Positions 1-8,348 of a DNA stretch of 64,000 bases are shown here, one piece after another. This DNA is from a bacterium (GTDB taxonomy: Bacteria > Joyebacterota > Joyebacteria > Joyebacterales > Joyebacteraceae), in the NCBI GenBank assembly GCA_025774935.1, contig JALGZK010000003.1, positions 232,784-296,783 on the forward strand. The letters are read 5' to 3'. The notes beneath the pieces were generated by a model. That model was not told the DNA's origin, made no database searches, and worked only from the letters and a program-made list of their open reading frames with translations. The translations under genes were made by a program, and so were the position numbers. Numbering within the stretch: position 1 is the stretch's first letter; each line of letters opens with the position of its first letter.

Positions 1-3000
1 CGAACGAGGTCTCGACGATCCAGTCGCTCCCGATGACCTCACGCCGGGACGTGGACGCGGACGTGGCCTCGACGTAGTACTCGGTGGCGCCGGAAGGACT
101 CTCGTCCGTCCACGAGACGACGTTCGAGAGACTCGACGTGTAGGCCGGTTCGGGCTCCATGACAGGGACGTCCGGACCGATCACGTCGACCTCGGTGGAG
201 GCATCGGGGACCAGAGGGACGTTCTCGATATTCCCCACGCTGTCGGTGCCTACGGTGTAGAAGTCGTAGGACCCGTCGCCCGTGGCCGTGAACGAGATCG
301 GGCTCGTCGCGTGCGTTCCGGGGAAGAGCTCGAAGCCGCCCCCGTCCAACTGGTACCAGAGCTCCACGTACTCGACGCCGCTCGTCGCGTCGACAGCGGT
401 GAAGGGGACATCGAACGTGTACTCCGTGTGGAGGGCGCCCGGGTCCAGCGCCATCGTGATGGGCGGCGAGTCGTCCTGGATCGAGACGACCACATCGGAC
501 CAGCCGCTCTCGTTCTGCAGCGTGTCCCTGGCCATCACACGGAACAGGTAGGCCTCAGCGTCGGTGAGGTCCGTGAACTCGAACGACGTATCCGCGATCC
601 ACCCGCTCCCGATCACCTCGGCGCCGACGCGTTCGGGTGTCGCCGCCTCCGCGAAGTACTCGACCGCTCCGGAAGCGCTCTCATCCGTCCAGGAGACCGT
701 GTTGGCCAATCCGGCCGTGTAGACGGGCTCGCCGGCCATCGTCGGAACACTCGGTGGAGTCGTGTCCACCGCCGTCGAGGCGTCCGGGGTATCCGGGGCG
801 GCCTCCACGTTCCCGACGCCGTCCGTTCCGACCGTGTAGAAGTCGTAGACACCGTCGCCGGACGCCGTGAACGAGATCGGACTCAGCGAGTACGTGCCCG
901 GATGCTGCTCGTAGCTCCCCCCGTCCAGGCGATACCAGAGCTCGACGAACTCGACGCCACTCGTAGCGTCGTTCCCGGAGAACGGCACGCCGAATGTCAG
1001 CGATGCCTGCGAGGCGCCGGGGTCGTCCGCCGCCGTGGAGGGCGGCGAGTCGTCCTGCATCGATGACGTGTACTCCGACCAGTCTCCCTCGTTGAGGGCT
1101 TCGTCGCGCGCCCTCACGCGATAGCTGTACTCCTGGCCGTCCAGGAGATCCGCGAACTCATGGGAGGTGGCCGCGATCCAGCCGCTCGCCACGATCTCCC
1201 GTGAGCCTCCACCGTCGTCGCTCTCGACGTAGTACTCCACGGCACCGCTGGCCGCTTCGTCGGACCACGCCACCGAGTTCGCGAGACCCTGCGTGAACGT
1301 GGGCTCGGGCGTCATCGTCGGCGCGTCGGGTCCGGTCATGTCGACGATGGTCGTCGCGTCCGGGACCGTCGGCGCATCCTCGACGTTCCCGACGCTGTCA
1401 GCGCCGACGGTGTAGAAGTCGTACTCGCCCTCGACGGCCGCCGTGAAGGAGATCGGGCTCGTCGTGAACGCTCCTCCGTAGAGGGAGTAGCCTCCGCCGT
1501 CGACCTGATACCAGAGCTCGACGTACTCGACTCCGCTCGTGGCGTCGGCGGCGGCGAAGGGTACGTCGAAGGTGTCGACCGTCTGGTACGCCCCCGGGTC
1601 CTGGGCGAGCGTTATGGGCGGAGAGTCGTCCTGGGAGGAGTTCACGACGTTCGACCACTCGCTCTCGTTCCCCGCGACGTCCCGCGATCTCACGCGGTAG
1701 TGGTAGATCTGGCCGTCAGCGAGAAGCTCGAACTCGTTCGAGGTCAGGGCGAGCCACGCGCTCTCGGTGACGCCCGTCGTGAAATCGGCGTCCCACGCGT
1801 ATTGGACCTTGTACTCGGAGGCGCCTGAGGCGCTCTCGTCGGACCACTCGACCTCGTTTGAGAGCCCCTGCGTGTACGGCGGCTCGTCCACCATCGTCGG
1901 GGCATCCGGGGCCGTCACGTCGACGACCGTAGAGGCATCGGCTCCGGCGGGAGCGTCTTCGGCGTTCCCGACGCTGTCGGTGCCCGTTGTGTAGAACTCG
2001 TAGCTCCCCTCGACAGCCGCCGTGAACGAGATCGGGCTCGCGTCGAACGAGCCGGGGAACTGCTGGAACCCACCTGCGTCGACCTGATACCAGAGCTCCA
2101 CGAACTCGGTCCCGCTCGTGGCGTCGAGCGCGGTGAACGGAACAGGGAACGTGAAAGACGTCTGATAGGCACCAGGGTCCTGGGCTGCGGTCGAGGGCGG
2201 CGTGTCGTCCTGTATCGAGTTCGTGTAGTCCGACCACTCACTCTCGTTGAGGGCGGCGTCACGTGCCTTGACGCGGTAGCTGTATTCCTGGCCGTCGACC
2301 AGATCCGTGAACTCGAACGACGTCTCCGCGATCCACCCGCTCCCGACCGCGTCCATGAACGGGGGCACGTCCTCGCGCTCAGCGTAGTACTCGATCGCCT
2401 CGGACGCGCTCTCGTCCGACCAAGAGACGGTGTTGGAGAGGCCCTGCGTGTACGGCGGCTCGCTCACCATCGTCGGGGCGTCCGGGGCGATCGGGTCGAC
2501 GACCGTCACGGCGTCTGCCACCGAAGGCGGGTTCTCCACGTTCGCGGCGACGTCGGTGCCGATCGTATAGAACTGGTACGCCCCCAACGCCGGGGCCGTG
2601 AACGAGATGGGGCTCGTCGTGTAGGTTCCCGGGTCCTGCGTGTACCCACCGCCGTCCAGCTGATACCAGAGCTCCACGTGGTCGACACCGCTCGTTGCGT
2701 CCGTCGCGCTGAATGGAAGGTCGAACGTGTACGTCGACTGAACGGCGCCCGGATCCAGGGCCGCGCTCTCAGGAGGCGTGGCGTCCTGGGTCGAGATCGT
2801 GGATTCGGACCAACCGCTCTCGTTGAGCACGGCGTCGCGAGACCTGACGCGGTAGCTGTACTCCTGACCGTCGGCGAGGTCCACGAACTCGAACGAGGTC
2901 TCCGCGATCCACCCGCTCCCGACGACCTCCCGCCCTGCGAGGTCATCGTCACGCTCGACGTAGTACTCGACGGCACCGGAGGCACTCTCGTCCGACCAGG

Positions 3001-5400
3001 AGACCGTGTTCGAGGTCCCCTGCGTGTACGCGGGCTCGACGTCGATCTCCGGCGAGTCCGGCGGCGTTGCGTCGACGACCGTCGACGCGTCCGGAACGAG
3101 CGGAGGGTCTTCGACGTTCCCCACCGCGTCCGCGCCGACCGTGTAGAAGTCGTACGCCCCGTCGCCGGGAGCGGTGAACGAGATGGGGCTCGCCGCATAG
3201 GTCCCGGCGAACTGGACGTACCCGGCGCCGTCGGCCTGATACCAGAGCTCTACATAGTCGACGCCGCTCGTCGCGTCCGAGGCCGCGAATGGCACGTCGA
3301 ACGTCAGAGCCGTCTGAACCGCGCCGGGATCCTGCGCGGACGACACCGGAGGAGTCGCGTCCTGTGTCGAGACCACGGTGGCGGACCAGCCGCTCTCGTT
3401 CAGGGCCGCATCGCGTGCCTTCACCCGGTACGAGTACGCCTGCCCGTCGGCGAGGTCCTCGAACTCGAACTCCGTTCCGGCCACCCACCCGCTGCCTACG
3501 ACCTCCCGGACGCCGAGCCCGTCGTCGCGCTCGGCGTAGTACTCGGCGGCTCCCGACGCGCTCTCGTCCGTCCACGTGACGGTGTTGGCGAGTCCCTGGG
3601 TGTAGGGAGGTTCGAGCGCGATGGACGGCGCCGACGGAGCGGTCGTGTCGACGACCGTCGAGGCATCCGGCACCCCGGGAGCGGTCTCGACATTACCCAC
3701 GGCGTCGGTGCCGATCGTGTAGAAGTCGTACGCCCCTTCTACTGGCGCGTCGAACGAGATCGGGCTCGTCGTGAACGTCCCGGGGAACTGCACGTACCCG
3801 CCGGCGTCGACCTCGTACCAGAGCTCCACGTAGTCGACACCGCTCGTGGCGTCCAGGGCGGTGAAGGGAACGTCGAAGGTCGTGGCGGTCTGGAAGCCGT
3901 CTAGAGCTCCGGCGGCGGTCGTCGGCGCAGTCGCGTCCTGCGTCGAGCTCACGGCGTCCGACCACCCGCTCTCGTTCAGCGCGTCGTCCCGCGCCCGGAC
4001 GCGGTAGTAGTACATCTGCCCGCCGGCCAGTGTCGAGAACTCGTGCGTGAGACCGGCGACCCAACCGCTCGCAACGACGCCGACACTGAACCCGGCGTCC
4101 TCCGCCGCCTCCGCGTAGTAGTCGGCTGCGCCCGACACGCTCTCGTCCGACCACTCGACCGTGTTGGCCGTCCCTTGCGTGTACGTCGGCTCCGCCGCCA
4201 GCGTCGGGACGTCCGGCGCCGCCGTGTCCACGGTGGTCGAGGCGTCAGGCCCCCCCGGAGGATCTTCGATGTTGCCGAGGCTGTCGGTTCCGATCGTGTA
4301 GAAGTCGTACGCGCCGTCGGACGGCGCCGTGAACGCGACGGGACTCGTCGTGAACGTCCCGGGGAACTGCACGTAGCCGCCGGCGTCGACCTCGTACCAG
4401 AGCTCCACGTAGTCGACACCGCTCGTAGAGTCGGTCGCGGTGAAGGGCACGTCGAACGTCAGGCCCGTCTGGTAGGTCCCGGGGTCGGTCGCCTCCGTCA
4501 CCGGCGGCGACGCGTCCTGCGTGGACGACACCGAGGCCGACCAGCCGCTCTCGTTCAGCGCGGCGTCCCGAGCCTTCACGCGGTAGTGGTAGGTCTGCCC
4601 GTCAGCGAGAGTCGTGAACTCAAAGGAGAGACCGGTGATCCAGCCGCTCGAAGCGACGCCGACGGTGAAGAGCTCGTCCTCGGCCCGCTCCGCGAAGTAG
4701 GCGTTCGCGCCCGAGGCGCTCTCGTCCGACCAGAGGACCGTGTTGGCGGCGCCCTGCGTGTATGCGGGCTCCGCGGTGATCGTCGGGGCGTCCGGGGCGG
4801 AGGTGTCGACGACCGTCGAGGCGTCCGCGAGGGCGGGCGCGGCCTCGACGTTCCCGACGCTGTCGGTCCCGGTCGTGTAGAGGTCATACGCGCCATCCGA
4901 TGGCGCGGTGAACGAGATCGGGCTCGTCGTGAAGGTCCCGGGGAACTGCACGTACCCGCCGGCATCGACCTGGTACCAGAGCTCCACGAAGTCGACCCCG
5001 CTCGTCGCGTCAGACGCCACGAACGGCACGTCGAACGTGAGAGACGTCTGGGTCCCACCGGGGTCCTGCGCTGACGTCGCGGGGGCTGTGGTATCCTGAG
5101 TCGAGCTCTCGGTGCCCGACCAGCCACTCTCCCCCAGCGTGTCGTCACGGGCCTTCACTCGGTAATAGTAGACCTGCCCGTCGGCGAGGCCCGCGAATTC
5201 GTGCGAGAGGTCGGCGATCCAGCCGCTCGACGCGAGGTCCACGCTGAACGCGGCGTCCTGGGCGCGCTCCGCGTAGTACTCGGAGGCGCCGGTGCTGCTC
5301 TCGTCGGTCCAGGAGACTGTGTTGGTGAGGCCCTGGGTGTAGGCGGGCTCGGCCGTCATGGTGGGAGGGTCAGGAGCGAGCGGGACCCCCGAGCCGTCTC
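1..5400 (-). repeat. About nine tandem ~577-bp repeats coding FN3+Ig units
   Basis: The conserved stretch encoding ELWYQ recurs at about 355, 934, 1509, 2088, 2664, 3240, 3815, 4395 and 4974, a spacing of 574-580 bp. Neighbouring copies are close at DNA level: the blocks near 3775-3845, 4350-4425 and 4935-5000 differ at only a few bases. This indicates recent duplication or gene conversion and would let copy number change by recombination. Confidence 0.9.
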
Positions 5401-5488
5401 CCGATGGCGCTCCACCGGTGGGCAGCTGCCCCGTGGCGGCGCCCGGGACGAGCGTCAGGACTGCGAGCGACCATATGATGAGGAGCAT
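1..5488 (-). CDS. Secreted tandem FN3/Ig-like repeat protein (C-terminus beyond window)
   Basis: The reading frame is open from an ATG at 5488 to the left edge, about 1,829 codons, so the C-terminus is missing. It starts with a signal peptide (hydrophobic core LLIIWSLAVLTLV, small residues before GQ). The rest is about nine copies of a roughly 192-residue unit: a fibronectin type III half (YTQGL.NTVSW.DESASGA.EYY ... YYRVKARD..LNESGWS) followed by an Ig-like half (TFDVPF.A.DATSGV.YVELWYQ ... FYT.GTDSVGNVE). An in-frame GTG lies two codons upstream (5494). Such repeats form extended surface stalks or adhesins; no catalytic domain is visible. A sorting or anchoring domain probably lies beyond the window. 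The reading frame and repeats are certain; the function is inferred. Confidence 0.9.
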   Translation of the reverse strand, partial: MLLIIWSLAVLTLVPGAATGQLPTGGAPSGDGSGVPLAPDPPTMTAEPAYTQGLTNTVSWTDESSTGASEYYAERAQDAAFSVDLASSGWIADLSHEFAGLADGQVYYYRVKARDDTLGESGWSGTESSTQDTTAPATSAQDPGGTQTSLTFDVPFVASDATSGVDFVELWYQVDAGGYVQFPGTFTTSPISFTAPSDGAYDLYTTGTDSVGNVEAAPALADASTVVDTSAPDAPTITAEPAYTQGAANTVLWSDESASGANAYFAERAEDELFTVGVASSGWITGLSFEFTTLADGQTYHYRVKARDAALNESGWSASVSSTQDASPPVTEATDPGTYQTGLTFDVPFTATDSTSGVDYVELWYEVDAGGYVQFPGTFTTSPVAFTAPSDGAYDFYTIGTDSLGNIEDPPGGPDASTTVDTAAPDVPTLAAEPTYTQGTANTVEWSDESVSGAADYYAEAAEDAGFSVGVVASGWVAGLTHEFSTLAGGQMYYYRVRARDDALNESGWSDAVSSTQDATAPTTAAGALDGFQTATTFDVPFTALDATSGVDYVELWYEVDAGGYVQFPGTFTTSPISFDAPVEGAYDFYTIGTDAVGNVETAPGVPDASTVVDTTAPSAPSIALEPPYTQGLANTVTWTDESASGAAEYYAERDDGLGVREVVGSGWVAGTEFEFEDLADGQAYSYRVKARDAALNESGWSATVVSTQDATPPVSSAQDPGAVQTALTFDVPFAASDATSGVDYVELWYQADGAGYVQFAGTYAASPISFTAPGDGAYDFYTVGADAVGNVEDPPLVPDASTVVDATPPDSPEIDVEPAYTQGTSNTVSWSDESASGAVEYYVERDDDLAGREVVGSGWIAETSFEFVDLADGQEYSYRVRSRDAVLNESGWSESTISTQDATPPESAALDPGAVQSTYTFDLPFSATDATSGVDHVELWYQLDGGGYTQDPGTYTTSPISFTAPALGAYQFYTIGTDVAANVENPPSVADAVTVVDPIAPDAPTMVSEPPYTQGLSNTVSWSDESASEAIEYYAEREDVPPFMDAVGSGWIAETSFEFTDLVDGQEYSYRVKARDAALNESEWSDYTNSIQDDTPPSTAAQDPGAYQTSFTFPVPFTALDATSGTEFVELWYQVDAGGFQQFPGSFDASPISFTAAVEGSYEFYTTGTDSVGNAEDAPAGADASTVVDVTAPDAPTMVDEPPYTQGLSNEVEWSDESASGASEYKVQYAWDADFTTGVTESAWLALTSNEFELLADGQIYHYRVRSRDVAGNESEWSNVVNSSQDDSPPITLAQDPGAYQTVDTFDVPFAAADATSGVEYVELWYQVDGGGYSLYGGAFTTSPISFTAAVEGEYDFYTVGADSVGNVEDAPTVPDATTIVDMTGPDAPTMTPEPTFTQGLANSVAWSDEAASGAVEYYVESDDGGGSREIVASGWIAATSHEFADLLDGQEYSYRVRARDEALNEGDWSEYTSSMQDDSPPSTAADDPGASQASLTFGVPFSGNDATSGVEFVELWYRLDGGSYEQHPGTYSLSPISFTASGDGVYDFYTVGTDGVGNVEAAPDTPDASTAVDTTPPSVPTMAGEPVYTAGLANTVSWTDESASGAVEYFAEAATPERVGAEVIGSGWIADTSFEFTDLTDAEAYLFRVMARDTLQNESGWSDVVVSIQDDSPPITMALDPGALHTEYTFDVPFTAVDATSGVEYVELWYQLDGGGFELFPGTHATSPISFTATGDGSYDFYTVGTDSVGNIENVPLVPDASTEVDVIGPDVPVMEPEPAYTSSLSNVVSWTDESPSGATEYYVEATSASTSRREVIGSDWIVETSF

Positions 5489-5528
5489 TCTCACGGTCTT
5501 CGATCCGCCCTCTTCCACCACACGCGCA

Positions 5529-5600
5529 TCACGCGGCGTCAGGGCAAGCCCCGGGGCCGCGGGCGGGCACCCCTGCCCGCGCGCTACCATGATAACCCAT
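5529..5600 (-). CDS. Putative 23-residue leader ORF
   Basis: A short ORF (MGYHGSARAGVPARG..., ends ...CPDAA) begins at an ATG with a near-perfect Shine-Dalgarno, AAGGAGG, five bases upstream (5606-5612). It stops 35-41 bases before the repeat-protein start and is in a different frame. It lies inside the mRNA leader predicted from the promoter at 5644-5672. The ribosome-binding site is better than that of the main gene, so it may be translated and affect the downstream gene. No known leader-peptide family is recognised; a chance ORF is possible. Confidence 0.35.
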   Translation of the reverse strand: MGYHGSARAGVPARGPGACPDAA

Positions 5601-5643
5601 CCCGGCCTCCTTCGCCCGGCCCAGCTTGGAGGTGGGCGGCCGC

Positions 5644-5672
5644 ATTGTAGTACATGTTGCTCTGTATAGCAA
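5644..5672 (-). promoter_or_regulatory. Sigma70-type promoter of the FN3 repeat gene
   Basis: On the minus strand TTGCTA (5672-5667) and TACAAT (5649-5644) are separated by exactly 17 bases. This gives a leader of about 150 bases before the ATG at 5488. The -35 box overlaps the T-run of the preceding terminator. Confidence 0.65.
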
Positions 5673-5733
5673 GAAACCCCCACGCTGGGGGCTTTTCAGG
5701 ACGAAACGACGGCCCGAGGGCACCCCCGGGCCG
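5671..5733 (-). terminator. Rho-independent terminator after preA (two hairpins)
   Basis: Downstream of preA on the minus strand there is first a 7-bp CGGCCCG/CGGGCCG hairpin (5733-5710). It is followed by a 6-bp hairpin (5691-5677, CCCCCA-GCG-TGGGGG in the transcript) flanked by GAAAAG and a TTTCTT run. The second has the shape of a classical intrinsic terminator. Confidence 0.75.
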
Positions 5734-5784
5734 CCTTGTGTCAAGATCCCGCCGCCAATCTGGGTCCGCCGATCCGGATCCCGG

Positions 5785-7014
5785 TCAGGCCTCGCTCTCC
5801 CGCTCCTTCATGAGGATACACCCCGTGACGGGACACACAGTCCGGCAGAACCCGCATCCTATGCACTTCTCCTCGTCGACCCCCGGAATCCGCTCGTTTC
5901 CGGTCCCCGCGGCATCCTCCGGGAACTCGATCGCCTGGTGCCCCCCGTCCCGGCACGCGACGATGCAGGCGCCACATCCGACACAGAGGTCCCCGTCGAT
6001 TGATGCCACGACCTTGTAGTCGCGAGAGAGCGCCTCGTGGCTCACGACGTTCGGTAGCCCGCGGCCGACAAGATCAGCGGGCGTCCCCAGGCCCTTTTCC
6101 TCGAGGTAGTACCCGAGACCCTCGATCAGCTCCTCGACGATGTCGTAGCCGTACCGCATGACGGCCGTGCAGACCTGGACGATCCCGGCTCCCGCCAGAA
6201 GGAACTCGGCCGCATCCCTCCAGGTCACGACGCCGCCGACACCGGCCACGGGGATCCCGACGTCCTTCGCGACGTCCGAGACGAACCGGAGCGCGATGGG
6301 CTTGATCGCGGGGCCGGAGTATCCGCCGGCGGTCGACTTCCCGCCGACGTCCGGGATCGGCGCAAAGGTGTCGAGGTCGAAACCGAGGAGGCCCTTCAAG
6401 GTGTTGATGCACGTGATGCCCGCCGCACCGGCCTCTTTCACCTTCTGCGCGATGGGGCGGATGTCGGTCACGTTCGGCGTCAGCTTGATGAGCACCGGGA
6501 CGCTCGCAGCCTCCACCACCCACTTCGCGCGTTCGTACGTGAGAGCGGCATCCTGGCCGACCGCCGAGCCCATCCCCCGTTCGGGCATGCCGTGGGGGCA
6601 GGAGAAGCTGCACTCGATCATGTCGGCGCCCGCCTCCTGCACGCGCCGCGTGATCTCCTTCCACTCGTCCTCGGTACCGGCCATCATGCTCACGATCAGC
6701 ACCTGCTCCTGGTATCGCTTCTTGAGCTCGGAGACCTCCTGTAGGACTTCCGGAAGATGCCTGTTCGAGATGAGGTCGATGTTCTCGAGGCCGATCAGGT
6801 TCTTGTCCTCGTACGCGAGCCCGGCCATCATCGGCGAGACCAGGTTCACCTCGACGTGCTCGAGGCCGAGCGTCTTGACGACCGCCCCGCCCCAGCCCGC
6901 GTCGAAGCCCCGCGCGATCATCTCCGCGCTGTCCGTCGGAGGCGCAGCCGCAAGCACGAACGGGTTCGGGAACCTCACGCCGCAGAACTCGATCGAGAGA
7001 TCGGGCTTCCTCAT
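5785..7014 (-). CDS. preA: NAD-dependent dihydropyrimidine dehydrogenase subunit PreA
   Basis: 409 residues. The N-terminal ~300 residues form a dihydroorotate-dehydrogenase-type FMN barrel (start MRKPDLSIEFCGVRFPNPF, GGYSGPAIKPIALR). The C-terminus has two 4Fe-4S ferredoxin motifs, CVGCGACIVAC and CIGCGFCRTVC, from about residue 340. This is the catalytic subunit that reduces uracil or thymine to the dihydro form in reductive pyrimidine catabolism, paired with PreT, the NADH-side subunit. The ATG overlaps the preT stop (ATGA), so the two are translationally coupled. The next pathway enzymes (hydantoinase, beta-ureidopropionase) are not in this window. It could act on another cyclic substrate, but the subunit pairing makes the assignment solid. 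Confidence 0.93.
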   Translation of the reverse strand: MRKPDLSIEFCGVRFPNPFVLAAAPPTDSAEMIARGFDAGWGGAVVKTLGLEHVEVNLVSPMMAGLAYEDKNLIGLENIDLISNRHLPEVLQEVSELKKRYQEQVLIVSMMAGTEDEWKEITRRVQEAGADMIECSFSCPHGMPERGMGSAVGQDAALTYERAKWVVEAASVPVLIKLTPNVTDIRPIAQKVKEAGAAGITCINTLKGLLGFDLDTFAPIPDVGGKSTAGGYSGPAIKPIALRFVSDVAKDVGIPVAGVGGVVTWRDAAEFLLAGAGIVQVCTAVMRYGYDIVEELIEGLGYYLEEKGLGTPADLVGRGLPNVVSHEALSRDYKVVASIDGDLCVGCGACIVACRDGGHQAIEFPEDAAGTGNERIPGVDEEKCIGCGFCRTVCPVTGCILMKERESEA

Positions 7015-8348
7015 CGGCCATCACCCCCTCCCGACGCGCTGTCCCCGAGCGACCTGAGATACCGGTCTATCCCTTCCGCCGCCCGTTTGCCTTCTGCGAC
7101 GGCCTGAACGACCGTCGCGCCGCCGCTCGTGACGTCGCCGCACGCGAACACGCCCGCTCGCGAGGTCGCCATCGTCTCGGGCTCGGCGGCCACGAGTCCT
7201 CGCTCGTCCGTCTCGACTCCTTCGTAGCGATCTGCGACTCCCTGACCGATCGCCTCGATCACCGCGTCCGCCCCGAGGCGGAACTCCGTCCCCGGGATCC
7301 TCTCCGCGTTCGACGGCACTAGGAGTCCGGGCTCCTTCCAGCGAATCCCGATGCCTTCGTATCCGACGACCTTCCCGCCTTCGCCCGTGATAGCGACGGG
7401 GATCGTCCGCGTGTGGAACTCGACGCCCTCCGCCTGAGCCGTCTCGATCTCCGACCGGAAGGCCGGCATCTCGTCGTGGGACTCCAGGCAGCAGAGGTCG
7501 ACGCGCTCTGCTCCCAGCCGGAGCGCAGTCGTCGCCGCGTCGATCGCGACGTTCCCGCCTCCGATGACGACGACCCGTCTCCCGAGGTCCGGGCGCCCGC
7601 CGTCGGCGACCACGGCGAGGATGTCGCCCGCGACGTGTACCCCCTCGAGGTCCTCGCCGGGAAGGCCGATCGTGTAGGGCTTCCAGAGACCGACCGCGAC
7701 GAGGACGGCGTCGTAGCCCGACCTGAGGAGCCGGGCGGGGTCCTCGTCTCCCCTGCCGGGAAGCACGTTCGCGCCGAGCCGCTTCGCGTACTCGAGCTCG
7801 CTCTCGGCGAACGAGCGTTCGAGCCGGAACGGCGGAACCCCGCGCGTGAGAAGGCCGCCCGGGGTCCCTGACCGCTCGAGGACGTCGACCTGGTACCCGG
7901 CCTTTCTGAGCTCCACCGCCGCCGCCAGCCCTCCGGGTCCCGAGCCGAGAACCGCTACCCTCTGGCTCCGCTCGTCCGCAACCTCCGGCAGCGGCGCGAG
8001 CGTCCCGAGTTCGACGTCACCCGCGAATCTCTGCAGGCCGGCGATGTCGATCGGCGTGTCGAGCTCCGCGCGCGTGCAGTGCTCCATGCACAGGATCTCC
8101 TGAGGACACAGTCGTCCGCAGACCCCGACGAGGAGGTTCGCCTCCCGGACCAGTCTGCTCGCCCCCAGGAAGTTCCCGAACCGGATCTTCCGGATGAAGC
8201 GCCGCGCGTCGACGCCGGCGGGGCACCCGCGGTTGCAGGGCGGGTCCTCGCACATGAGACATCGCGACGCCTCGAGCACGGCTTCGTGTGGGGCGTACGT
8301 CCTGTCGAACTCGACGAGAGCGCCGCTCCCGGCTGTCCTGTCGCTCAT
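7011..8348 (-). CDS. preT: NAD-dependent dihydropyrimidine dehydrogenase subunit PreT (GltD-like)
   Basis: 445 residues from the ATG at 8348. The N-terminus carries the Cys-rich Fe-S region of the glutamate-synthase small-subunit family (CLMCEDPPCNRGCPAG, then CGRLCP and CMEHC). An FAD-binding motif (VLGSGPGGLAAAVEL) and an NAD(P)H-binding motif (VIGGGNVAID) follow. The protein passes electrons from NAD(P)H through FAD and Fe-S centres to PreA. The frame stays open upstream to 8678, but that extension is arginine-rich and antisense-like. The ATG at 8348 overlaps the upstream stop (ATGA), the same coupling seen between preT and preA. Without preA next door a GltD-like oxidoreductase would be the alternative. 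Confidence 0.92.
   Translation of the reverse strand: MSDRTAGSGALVEFDRTYAPHEAVLEASRCLMCEDPPCNRGCPAGVDARRFIRKIRFGNFLGASRLVREANLLVGVCGRLCPQEILCMEHCTRAELDTPIDIAGLQRFAGDVELGTLAPLPEVADERSQRVAVLGSGPGGLAAAVELRKAGYQVDVLERSGTPGGLLTRGVPPFRLERSFAESELEYAKRLGANVLPGRGDEDPARLLRSGYDAVLVAVGLWKPYTIGLPGEDLEGVHVAGDILAVVADGGRPDLGRRVVVIGGGNVAIDAATTALRLGAERVDLCCLESHDEMPAFRSEIETAQAEGVEFHTRTIPVAITGEGGKVVGYEGIGIRWKEPGLLVPSNAERIPGTEFRLGADAVIEAIGQGVADRYEGVETDERGLVAAEPETMATSRAGVFACGDVTSGGATVVQAVAEGKRAAEGIDRYLRSLGDSASGGGDGR

Noticed and set aside
2678..3904. Plus-strand ORF of 408 codons
   Set aside because: Antisense to the FN3 repeat frame; Arg/Val/Gly-rich, no domain, and it mirrors the repeat.
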